From contig JBNKFQ010000191.1 in the NCBI GenBank assembly GCA_050289385.1, positions 1 to 25,313 of the forward strand: 25,313 nucleotides of DNA, in the 5' to 3' direction. A program made the translations under genes and the position numbers. Of this stretch, positions 1 through 6,527 are shown piece after piece. A model generated the notes under the pieces. It was not told the origin of the DNA. It saw only the letters and a list, made by a program, of their open reading frames with translations, and did no database searches. Position 1 is the first letter of the stretch. The number at the start of each line of letters is the position of its first letter. The stretch comes from JBNKFQ01 sp050289385. GTDB taxonomy: Bacteria; Pseudomonadota; Gammaproteobacteria; Pseudomonadales; Porticoccaceae.

Positions 1-1025
1 GACGATAACCTGTCGGTACCCGTTATTGCCTGACCATTGAGTTCAAATTCCTGTGAATAACTTTGGTCCAGCGAAAAAATCAACGCCGTTTCCGGGCTGA
101 CCGCCAGCGCCGTACCTACAGAAAAATCAACGCTGTCGCCGGGATTAAAGTCGTTGTTATCCAGATAATGCGTGTAACCACCGCCCAGCAAAAACACAAT
201 CGGATCTCGACGCCAGGAAGCATTGAGGTGCGCACGTACACCCTCAAAACCGCCGCCCAGCGCCACACCTCCGGCTTGCTCGTCCCCGGTGCCGGTCAGC
301 CAGTCAAAACGGCTCACCAGATTGGGCCGCCAGCCATTCTGCGTGGTCAACTGCGAAGCAAGCCCAATAACAATATCGCCGGCTCCCGACGCCGTACCGC
401 TCGACGCCGATTCCGCTGAGCCGTCAATAAAAGCGGTTGATTGCCGATGCACCAGGCGCCAGGGCAGGTTGATTTGCAGTTGCGAATTTAATGGCAAGCC
501 TGCTCGTATGCCAATATTCAGGTCCGACAGATCGGTGTTCTGATCCACATTGCCAACAAAATTACCGCCTGGTCCACTCAGCACCGTGGCAAAATCACTT
601 TCGTAACGCGCGTACGATGCACTCGGTATCACCTCTACCTGCCCGGTGCTCAACAAGCGCACACCCTGTTGCACCAGGCTGCGTTCCAGCGCCCGCTCGG
701 CGGCCAGCGCGTCAATATCAAAACCGGGACCCGAAGATTTACTTTGCGTGGCTGTTGCAGAACTGGAGGTCTTGTTGCTCACGGCCACTGTTTTGGCCGT
801 CTTTTCTTTTTGTGCCGGTATATGGGAACCCGAATCGTCGTTACCCGAAAGCTTTTGTTCCAGGTCGCGCACGCGATTGAGCAAACTGATAATTGCCCGA
901 TCGCGCTCGCCCAGTTCTTTTTGCAACTGTTGCACCGTAACGGCGGTATCGACTTGTGCGAGTGCATCACCCGCTGCCAAACAAAAAAGCAGTATCAATC
1001 CAATACGGCCCGGTTGAGTAAACAT
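1..1025 (-). CDS. Outer-membrane beta-barrel protein with N-terminal coiled coil, FapF-like (partial)
   Basis: The reading frame is open from the ATG at 1025 to the window edge, giving about 341 residues without the C-terminus. Residues 1-23 form a signal peptide ending in ALA. Residues about 26-58 are a heptad-rich coiled coil (QLQKELGERDRAIISLLNRV region), followed by a Ser/Thr/Lys-rich linker to about 95. The rest has alternating, aromatic-rich segments with Gly-Asp turns typical of an outer-membrane barrel, resembling the MetA-pathway/'transporter' barrels (PF13557-like). A coiled coil plus barrel next to a C39-like peptidase matches FapF, the export pore of Pseudomonas Fap amyloid. The start overlaps the peptidase stop by one base (TAATG), so translation is coupled. 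A generic porin is the alternative. The frame and signal peptide are seen directly; the FapF link is inference. Confidence 0.75.
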   Translation of the reverse strand, partial: MFTQPGRIGLILLFCLAAGDALAQVDTAVTVQQLQKELGERDRAIISLLNRVRDLEQKLSGNDDSGSHIPAQKEKTAKTVAVSNKTSSSATATQSKSSGPGFDIDALAAERALERSLVQQGVRLLSTGQVEVIPSASYARYESDFATVLSGPGGNFVGNVDQNTDLSDLNIGIRAGLPLNSQLQINLPWRLVHRQSTAFIDGSAESASSGTASGAGDIVIGLASQLTTQNGWRPNLVSRFDWLTGTGDEQAGGVALGGGFEGVRAHLNASWRRDPIVFLLGGGYTHYLDNNDFNPGDSVDFSVGTALAVSPETALIFSLDQSYSQEFELNGQAITGTDRLS

Positions 1026-1681
1026 TATGGCGTCTCCGGCTTTGATGGCTCCGGCATCAGGATCGGAAAATCCCTGGCCGATGCGGCAAGTTGATTGGGT
1101 GGGATCAGGCCATCGCGCCGTCGTACGGTAAAGGCGACGTGGCCGAAATTCGCGTAGTCTATCCAGGCGTTAACAAACTGATGTTGTGACAATGTGCGGT
1201 TGCCAAAGGCAGGGTCTCCCAGCAATACATTGCCCTCAAATACCCCGCGAAAAACAACAAAGTGGCTATAGCCGTGCAAACGTATGGGCACAATCGCGGG
1301 AGCAAGATCCACCAGATTTTCCACAGAGACAGAACCGAGGGCTTCGCCCCGGTAACCCAGTTGCTCTGTGTAGCGCTTCATATCGAGCAACGAAAAACCG
1401 TGGCGCGCTCGCAAAATATTGGGGTTGGCAATATAGGCCTGGCGGCTGATCAGGCCGATGGCGACGCGGCGCTCATCAATCGCTTCGCCATGCTGGTAAC
1501 GCAAAATGGTGGCCAGAGCGGCGGCGCCGCAACTGAGGTCATACTGCTGAATCACAATATTCGACTGCCGCTGCTCCATCAGCGATTGCACTGGCGCCTC
1601 GCCTTGTGCCAAACCACTTGCCGGTAGCAGGCAAAAGGTTGTAGCCAGCAGAGCCAGCTTGCGAAACAGTGCAAGGTTCAT
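1025..1681 (-). CDS. Periplasmic C39-like cysteine peptidase, FapD-like
   Basis: A 218-residue protein with a signal peptide (about residues 1-25, ending GLAQ) and a C39 double-glycine-peptidase fold. The catalytic set is intact: oxyanion Gln45, Cys51 in QYDLSCGAAAL, His140 in GYSHFVVF, and Asp156 in LLGDPAFG. Standard C39 domains are cytoplasmic parts of ABC exporters. This one stands alone and is exported, as in FapD of Pseudomonas functional amyloid operons. It lies between a small exported protein with a TAG leader-like motif and a FapF-like barrel, so it probably processes that protein or the barrel in the periplasm. The ATG at 1681 is the first in frame. The ribosome site is poor and an intercistronic hairpin precedes it, suggesting lower expression than the upstream gene. 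Family assignment is firm; substrate is inference. Confidence 0.85.
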   Translation of the reverse strand: MNLALFRKLALLATTFCLLPASGLAQGEAPVQSLMEQRQSNIVIQQYDLSCGAAALATILRYQHGEAIDERRVAIGLISRQAYIANPNILRARHGFSLLDMKRYTEQLGYRGEALGSVSVENLVDLAPAIVPIRLHGYSHFVVFRGVFEGNVLLGDPAFGNRTLSQHQFVNAWIDYANFGHVAFTVRRRDGLIPPNQLAASARDFPILMPEPSKPETP

Positions 1682-1704
1682 GCCGCGTTACCGCTGGCAA
1701 CACT

Positions 1705-1747
1705 GGCGGCTCTTCCCCGCGACGCAAGGTCGTTTGAAAGAGCCGCC
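1705..1747 (-). other. Intercistronic stem-loop
   Basis: GGCGGCTCTT (1705-1714) pairs perfectly with AAGAGCCGCC (1738-1747). The pairing extends a few bases outward with one mismatch, and the loop is 23 bases. It sits between the small exported-protein gene and the peptidase gene on the same strand. No T-tract follows, so it is more likely an mRNA-stability or attenuation structure than a full terminator. Confidence 0.6.
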
Positions 1748-1762
1748 AATGTGCCTGCTGAC

Positions 1763-2098
1763 TTACTGGTTGTACCAGATGGCTGTGTAGTCTGTATCGC
1801 CCGGTGAAGAGTGTGGGCCCGCCGGGACACCGGTGCCGTCACCATTGGTGGCGTGCATGGGTACGCGTACTACCGGGCCGCCGATGGTGTAGTCACCAGT
1901 ATCGCCCAACGTGCCCGCTTTGGGGCTGTGCAACACGTTTTCGGTTGAAATAACCGGGCAGACAAATCCGGTTGGCGAGGGCGCTGCGCCAGCGGTGACG
2001 TTGTCCATCTGGCTGTCAGTCAGCGACACCGGGGTGGCTGCCATTGCGCCACCGGCCATCAAACACCCGACTACGGTTGCCAATATCGATTTTTTCAT
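1763..2098 (-). CDS. Small exported protein with TAG leader-like motif
   Basis: A 111-residue protein of no family I can name firmly. Residues 1-20 are a Sec signal peptide ending AMA. Immediately after comes LTDSQMDNVTAGA (residues 26-38), which resembles the double-glycine leaders cut by C39 peptidases (LSxxELxxVxGG). The remaining ~73 residues are rich in Gly, Pro, Thr and Asp, have a single Cys, and contain no amyloid-type Gln/Asn repeats. An ATG at 2104 is also in frame, but AGGAG lies only two bases before it. The ATG at 2098 has proper spacing (8) and starts MKKS, so I chose it. The gene is first in a minus-strand run with the C39-like peptidase and the coiled-coil barrel, which makes it the likely substrate. 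That role is inference; signal, motif and neighbours are seen. Confidence 0.75.
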   Translation of the reverse strand: MKKSILATVVGCLMAGGAMAATPVSLTDSQMDNVTAGAAPSPTGFVCPVISTENVLHSPKAGTLGDTGDYTIGGPVVRVPMHATNGDGTGVPAGPHSSPGDTDYTAIWYNQ

Positions 2099-2181
2099 TG
2101 TCATTTCTCCTGATGAATTTAGGTAATTAGCTGTAAAACGTTTTTTGAATGAAAGGCACCGGTTTTCCGTGTTTGATTACA

Positions 2182-2211
2182 AATATGTGTATCTGAACCG
2201 TGTACTGACAA
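2182..2211 (-). promoter_or_regulatory. Possible sigma-70 promoter for the TAG-protein operon
   Basis: On the minus strand TTGTCA (2206-2211) and CATATT (2182-2187) are separated by 18 bases, about 80 bases before the start codon. Five of six and four of six bases match consensus. No GTAACC-type ECF motif is seen in this gap. It is a plausible but unproven promoter. Confidence 0.3.
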
Positions 2212-2394
2212 ATTTGTTTTGCGCAAACAGGTGTATCACAAATGCATGTGTTGCAAGTGCATGTACATCAAGAGTGCCTTTCACCGGGTAGTTCGCAGAC
2301 AAGCGCAGAATAGTTACATCGCAAGCAAAATAATTTTTCAGGGACGGGTGTTTGCCGTGGTAATGCGCCGGCAATTGTTTTCTGAGCTGACGGC

Positions 2395-3060
2395 CTATTG
2401 ATCAGGCGATGATTTCGAACGGGCGAGGCGATTAATGACAAGGCCAAGCAATCCACCGGCCACACCAAGCACCAGCGCCGGCCCGATATGCACCGCCAAT
2501 ATGTGCGCAGCATCGTACATACAGGCAAGTTGCATCAGTAGCCCCGGAATAAATCCGGCCGCCAGGCCGATCGCCAGACCAGCTCGACTCCAGTTGAGCA
2601 CGTAACCCTTGCTCACAATTGCAAACCCGGCGGCAGCGATGGGCAGGCCATACAAAAATATTTCCCACACGCAAAAGGGGCGTTCGCCTGCGGATGAAGG
2701 TTCCAGCGCGGGTGCATACAGCCCAACAACATAATGCGATAACCACAGCAGGGTAAGCACAATCGCAGCGCCAGTAAACACAGCTGTATTGCCCGCGGGC
2801 ACCGCCATTTTAATAGCCACCATGCCGATCAGGGCCACAGCCGCAAGGCCGGTCAGGGTTTCGAGCGCAAAGCGAGGCACGGTCAGTAATTGCTCTTCAA
2901 AACCTGGCCGAAAGGGTTGTATCAGCACCATGAACACAGTCGCCAGCACAAAGCCGCACGCCAGCCAGAGCAGCGCTTTTTGCGTGCCTCGCCAGGCGGG
3001 GGTCGCGGTGCATTGCGACGCCAGCTGATCAATCAGTTCATTGCGTTGCTGTGACATCAT
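2395..3060 (-). CDS. NrsF-type (DUF1109) membrane anti-sigma factor
   Basis: A 221-residue protein with a short cytoplasmic N-terminus followed by about six hydrophobic segments (roughly residues 28-48, 65-85, 92-112, 132-150, 158-178, 188-210). It carries the DUF1109 hallmarks: Cys130 in FCVWEIFLYGLP and Cys180 in LACMYDAAH. In Caulobacter NrsF a corresponding cysteine pair senses chromate, cadmium or oxidative stress and holds the ECF factor SigF at the membrane. A sigma factor gene lies just upstream on the same strand, so it is the likely partner. The start (ATGATG at 3060) has no clear Shine-Dalgarno sequence. Instead it overlaps by ATGA the stop of the short repeat ORF upstream, so its translation probably depends on re-initiation. 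Confidence 0.88.
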   Translation of the reverse strand: MMSQQRNELIDQLASQCTATPAWRGTQKALLWLACGFVLATVFMVLIQPFRPGFEEQLLTVPRFALETLTGLAAVALIGMVAIKMAVPAGNTAVFTGAAIVLTLLWLSHYVVGLYAPALEPSSAGERPFCVWEIFLYGLPIAAAGFAIVSKGYVLNWSRAGLAIGLAAGFIPGLLMQLACMYDAAHILAVHIGPALVLGVAGGLLGLVINRLARSKSSPDQ

Positions 3061-3230
3061 TCAATCGTACCGAACACAGTTGTATTGAATACCTTTTTAC
3101 CGAGCATACCTGTACCGAATACGGTCAACCGGGTAGCGCAGTACAAGGCTGAGGGGCGACAACAATTCATTGCACTTTTCATTGCACTTTTCATTGCGCT
3201 TTTCATTGCGCTTCTCATCGCACTTCTCAT
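3057..3230 (-). CDS. 57-residue MRSA/MKSA repeat ORF bridging sigma and anti-sigma genes
   Basis: This ORF runs from an ATG at 3230 to a TGA at 3057-3059. Its ATG overlaps the sigma-factor stop (ATGA), and its own stop overlaps the anti-sigma start (ATGA). The first 20 residues are five tetrapeptides (MRSA twice, MKSA three times), each encoded by one 12-base unit. The rest includes a Cys-Cys pair, a further Cys and Gly-rich VFGT motifs (two copies). I recognise no family. Either a tiny protein is made, or the frame mainly carries ribosomes from sigma to anti-sigma translation and keeps the two products in proportion. The double overlap is seen directly; the function is inference. Confidence 0.5.
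   Translation of the reverse strand: MRSAMRSAMKSAMKSAMKSAMNCCRPSALYCATRLTVFGTGMLGKKVFNTTVFGTIE
3171..3230 (-). repeat. Five tandem 12-base repeats (ATGARAAGYGCR)
   Basis: Five contiguous 12-base units read ATGAGAAGTGCG or ATGAAAAGTGCA with small variation, and a sixth begins before diverging. Each unit has a TGA in the sigma-factor frame and an ATG in the bridging frame. Copy-number change by slippage would therefore not alter either frame. Confidence 0.9.
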
Positions 3231-3805
3231 CGTACTTCCAGACAGGAGCGCAGTTCTCGCAAAGCGCGGTGTACGCGTACCTTCATCGCTGTTTCTGACA
3301 CACCTAGGTTTGCGGCCGCTTCTGCCATGGTTAAACCCACAACCTTGGTCAGAATCAGCGCTTGCCGGGATTGCCGTTTCAAGCCGTGAAACAGTTGCTC
3401 GCTTGCCAGCAAATCTTCCACGCTGTTATCCATCATTCGCTGACCGCAATCAGCCGGTTCCACATCGTCGATCGCGCCACTGGCAACCAGATGTCGGTGC
3501 GTGTTTTTTCGGCGCAGCATGTCAATGGCTTTGTGGCGTACAATGGCGTATAACCAGGGGCGAAACGGTCGGCCTGCAGTGTAGGTGTGTCGCGCCTGAT
3601 GGATAGCCAGCAAGCTTTCCTGCACTACATCCTCCACAAAATCCGTGGGGCCAAAGCGGCGTCGCACATAGTTTTCAATAGCTGTCCCCAGTTCGCTGAG
3701 CAACGATCGGTAACAGCTGTCATCACCTTGCTGTGCCCTGATCATCCATTGTGACCATTGCGCTTCGTTACTACCTGCCTGGCTGTCTGCGCCCACCCTG
3801 TTCAT
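3227..3805 (-). CDS. ECF sigma factor, SigF/ECF16-like
   Basis: A 192-residue sigma-70-family regulator. Region 2 spans about residues 18-100, with the promoter-melting part in FRPWLYAIVRHKAIDMLRRK. Region 4 spans about 130-190, with the helix-turn-helix in GLTMAEAAANLGVSETAMKVRVHRAL. The DUF1109 anti-sigma gene downstream places it in the group that contains Caulobacter SigF, which responds to chromate, cadmium and oxidative stress. The frame is open upstream to a TTG at 3838. I chose the first ATG (3805) because the sigma domain begins soon after it; neither start has a good Shine-Dalgarno sequence. A SigF-type promoter lies about 160 bases upstream, suggesting autoregulation. The stop codon overlaps the repeat ORF. 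Confidence 0.9.
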   Translation of the reverse strand: MNRVGADSQAGSNEAQWSQWMIRAQQGDDSCYRSLLSELGTAIENYVRRRFGPTDFVEDVVQESLLAIHQARHTYTAGRPFRPWLYAIVRHKAIDMLRRKNTHRHLVASGAIDDVEPADCGQRMMDNSVEDLLASEQLFHGLKRQSRQALILTKVVGLTMAEAAANLGVSETAMKVRVHRALRELRSCLEVR

Positions 3806-3970
3806 AGAGGATATGATGCCCAATCGGTAACCTGCCAATTGCGGTCGAGTATCGACGACCTTCTGCTGCTGGTTTTAGCCGCCCATCATAAAGCAATGCT
3901 GCAAACAGGGACAACAACGCTGCATGCCTGCTTTCATCGCTGTGAACATTGTGTGCCGAACACTTGCATT

Positions 3971-3997
3971 ATTCGTTTGCCGCGAGCAAAAGGTTAC
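3971..3997 (-). promoter_or_regulatory. ECF16/SigF-type promoter of the sigma gene
   Basis: On the minus strand GTAACC (3992-3997) is followed after exactly 16 bases by CGAAT (3971-3975). This is the motif I recall for Caulobacter SigF-controlled promoters (GTAACC-N16-CGAA). Its position upstream of an ECF gene of that group supports autoregulation. The predicted leader is about 160 bases. Exact sequence and spacing are seen; recognition by this sigma factor is inferred. Confidence 0.65.
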
Positions 3998-4005
3998 ACC
4001 GCCAG

Positions 4006-4040
4006 GCAGAAGTTGGGCTGACAGGCAGCCCAACTTCTGC
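4006..4040. other. Perfect 15-bp palindrome upstream of the ECF promoter
   Basis: GCAGAAGTTGGGCTG (4006-4020) and its exact complement CAGCCCAACTTCTGC (4026-4040) flank a five-base loop. It lies 8 bases outside the -35 element of the sigma-gene promoter, in the divergent gap (3806-4145) before the antiporter gene. No T-tract follows on either strand, so it is not a standard intrinsic terminator. It could be an operator, a cruciform or an insulating hairpin. Confidence 0.75.
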
Positions 4041-4145
4041 TCCCGACGCTGGTCAGGTGTTTACTTCCTTCTGACAGAGATCAAATCCCCCTGTTAAATT
4101 GCTTCTAAGATACAGGAACAATCGTAACCGGAGGGGCCAGGCGTT

Positions 4146-5387
4146 ATGCACGATCTCGCCATTCTCGCCATTATCTGGCTGAGCGTATTTATCGCGTCGT
4201 TTATGGCGCACAAAACCCGGCTTACTCCTGTGCTCTGGTATCTTTTTTGGGGAGCGGTATTTGTTAACGTGGGCGTATTGCCCAAAGAGATGCCGGTATT
4301 TATTACCGACTTTGCCGACCTCGGCATTATCGTCATCATGTTTGCCCTGGGCTTTGAAGAAGACACCGGCAATTTCCTGCGCAGCATCAAACGCAGTTGG
4401 GGTATCGCCCTGTTTGGTGCCATCGTGCCTTTTGCGGTGGCTTATGCAGCTGCCCTCGTGTTCTGGGGGGATAAAAACATGGCCTTGCTCTGTGGCCTGG
4501 CCATGACAGCTACTGCCGTGTCACTGACCATGGTGTCGCTAAAAAGCGAGGGTTTGAGTTCCACTCCAGCGGCTACCGGAATAATGACCTCGGCGGTGCT
4601 GGACGATATCGCGTCGTTGGCGCTGGTGGCGATTATGGTGCCCGTGGCCACTGGCGAAACATCTGTCACGGCACACGGTTTGCTGATGATATTGGGTAAA
4701 GCCACTGTATTTTTCCTGATCGTTACGTTTATCGGTGGCTGGCTGTTCCCCGCCAGCAAGGGGCTGCTGAAAAAAATACCCATTATTGGCAATTTCAGCC
4801 TGCGCCAGGTGCTTGCTATGGGGCAGGGCTCTTACACGGTGCTATCACTGTTGCTGATTGCCGTGCTGGTGGGCCTGATGGCTCACGAATTTGGCTTTCA
4901 CCCGGCGGTTGGCGCCTACATGGCCGGCCTGATCATACATCGCGAATATTTTGACTTTCACCACGGTGAGCAGGTCGATTATCACAAGCAGGCGCGAGAC
5001 ATTATCGACAATGTGGCTTTTTCCTGGATTGGCCCGGTGTTTTTTGTGTCGCTGGGAGGCAAGCTGATATTTGATGCCAACCTGTTTCTGTCGGTTCTGC
5101 CCGAGGCTCTGCTGCTGTTTGCCGGGCTGTTCGTGGGGCAGATACTGTCGGCGGCGCTGGCTGCCCACTATACCGGCGATTTTGACTGGCCCGCAAGCTG
5201 GATGATCGGCTTTGGTATGCTAGGTCGTGCCGAGCTGGCGTTTGTTGTCATGAATATCGCCTATGTGCAACACCAGATCATGACCGCCGATGCGTTCTAT
5301 ACCTTGATGCTCGCTGCCTTTTTGCTGAATTGCTCTGTGCCGCTGACCATTCGCTGGTGGAAGGCCCGGTTCCGGCAAGCCGCATAA
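4146..5387 (+). CDS. CPA2-family cation:proton antiporter (membrane domain only)
   Basis: A 413-residue polytopic protein with about 12-13 hydrophobic segments, of the Na+/H+ (Kef/NapA-type) exchanger family PF00999. It exchanges cytoplasmic Na+ or K+ for protons at the inner membrane. The ion-binding acidic pair is seen as Asp153-Asp154 in SAVLDDIASLALVAI. Other family segments are MFALGFEED (about 70) and GAYMAGLIIH (about 258). The protein ends shortly after the last membrane helix, without the C-terminal RCK nucleotide-binding domain of KefB/C. The ATG at 4146 is preceded by GGAGGGG at a spacing of about nine. It is a single gene, divergent from the sigma operon. Ion specificity cannot be read from the sequence. 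Confidence 0.88.
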   Translation: MHDLAILAIIWLSVFIASFMAHKTRLTPVLWYLFWGAVFVNVGVLPKEMPVFITDFADLGIIVIMFALGFEEDTGNFLRSIKRSWGIALFGAIVPFAVAYAAALVFWGDKNMALLCGLAMTATAVSLTMVSLKSEGLSSTPAATGIMTSAVLDDIASLALVAIMVPVATGETSVTAHGLLMILGKATVFFLIVTFIGGWLFPASKGLLKKIPIIGNFSLRQVLAMGQGSYTVLSLLLIAVLVGLMAHEFGFHPAVGAYMAGLIIHREYFDFHHGEQVDYHKQARDIIDNVAFSWIGPVFFVSLGGKLIFDANLFLSVLPEALLLFAGLFVGQILSAALAAHYTGDFDWPASWMIGFGMLGRAELAFVVMNIAYVQHQIMTADAFYTLMLAAFLLNCSVPLTIRWWKARFRQAA

Positions 5388-5582
5388 CTACGGGTTTGAT
5401 ACGGAGCATCACAGCCTTTCGGTTTGGATGTGGCGGTCTGCAGATGTGCGCCAAACACATTGTAAATTGTGCCTGGACTTGTGTACCATCAACCGCTGGC
5501 AGGTCCGCGTTTACCGAAAAAGAACTTTAATATGACGGGCTACTCCTCACGAATTTTGTACCTCAATGACAGGGAACGCGGT

Positions 5583-6527
5583 GTGAGGTTATCCAGGACA
5601 GTCAGAACTGTGTTCTTGCTGGTTTTGGTCTCGTGCCTCTCCGGGCTGGTCGGTGCCGATGAGGTGCCGAAGCCGAACGCCCGGCGGTCAACGGATACTC
5701 TTGTTATTGGCAAGGTTACCAACAACCCCAAAAAACACTATGCGCGCCTGATGCCGTTTGCGGCCTATCTGAAAGACCATCTGAGTGATCTGGGTATCAC
5801 CCGCACCGAAATTCGCCTTACGCGAACAGTGAGCGAAATGGTCCAGCTGCTTGCCGAGGGTAAGGTGGATCTTGTCAGTGATACCGCCTACGGTGCTGTT
5901 ACCTATATGGATCGTGTTGACGCCGAACCCCTGCTGCTAAAGTGGAAAAAAAAGGTGGGTGAATACCGCTCATTGATCGTGGTGCGCAAGGACAGCGGCA
6001 TTGATTCGCTGGCAGACCTCAGGGGCCACGTAATTGCCTTTGAAGACCCCGATTCAACGTCTGCCTACCTGGTGGCTTACGCTGCCTTGCTGCAATCGAA
6101 TATTGATCTGAACTACCTGGTGTCGCCGCGTGCCCTTCCGCCGCAAAATACCCTGGGTTACGTGTTTAGCCAGTCCGAACAGAATACCGCAGCGTGGGTA
6201 TACAAGGGGTTGGTTACCGCTGGTGCTATCAGTGATCTGGACTGGAATAAAAAAAACCATGTAACGTCACGGCAGCGCAAGGCGATGAAAGTTCTGTACA
6301 CTTCGGAACCAATTCCCAGAGCAATTGAATTGGTGCGCAGTGACCTGCCTTCTGAGATAAAAGAGCGTATTTATGCGGTATTGCTGGGCATGCAGGATGA
6401 TCCCGGCGCGGACTACGTGCGAAAAAAAAATCAGCAAACCAGTCGTTACGAAAAAATAGATGCAGAGGTGTTGGCCGGACTGCAAAAGGTTCGCGAAATG
6501 GCCGAACTCGTTAACAGGGAACGATAA
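5583..6527 (+). CDS. PhnD-like periplasmic binding protein, probable sensor partner
   Basis: A protein of about 314 residues of the phosphate/phosphite/phosphonate-binding family (PF12974). It has a signal peptide (residues about 1-25, ending LVGA) and then a two-lobed binding protein: the first lobe starts at TLVIGKVTNNP, the ligand-loop region is VDLVSDTAYGAV, and the hinge region is DLRGHVIAFEDPDSTSAYL. The frame is open back to an ATG at 5532 and a GTG at 5469. I prefer the GTG at 5583 because AGGGA lies seven bases before it and it gives a compact signal peptide. No ABC permease or ATPase is present. The stop overlaps the start of a GGDEF-EAL gene (TAATG), so it probably presents a ligand to that sensor, as NspS does for MbaA in Vibrio cholerae. 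Family is firm; the partner role is inferred. Confidence 0.85.
   Translation: MRLSRTVRTVFLLVLVSCLSGLVGADEVPKPNARRSTDTLVIGKVTNNPKKHYARLMPFAAYLKDHLSDLGITRTEIRLTRTVSEMVQLLAEGKVDLVSDTAYGAVTYMDRVDAEPLLLKWKKKVGEYRSLIVVRKDSGIDSLADLRGHVIAFEDPDSTSAYLVAYAALLQSNIDLNYLVSPRALPPQNTLGYVFSQSEQNTAAWVYKGLVTAGAISDLDWNKKNHVTSRQRKAMKVLYTSEPIPRAIELVRSDLPSEIKERIYAVLLGMQDDPGADYVRKKNQQTSRYEKIDAEVLAGLQKVREMAELVNRER

Noticed and set aside
10..880. Several plus-strand ORFs in the first 1.1 kb
   Set aside because: The minus-strand frame has a signal peptide, coiled coil and barrel pattern and is continuous. The plus-strand frames are mutually overlapping and featureless.
3085..3606. Plus-strand ORF with a hydrophobic FIALFIAL repeat, looking like a membrane peptide
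   Set aside because: It is the complement of the 12-base repeat and the ECF sigma gene. The hydrophobic repeat is an artefact of the repeated minus-strand units.
3758..4021. Plus-strand ORF of 87 codons ending in the 15-bp palindrome
   Set aside because: It overlaps the sigma gene and its promoter on the other strand, has no ribosome site and resembles no protein I know.
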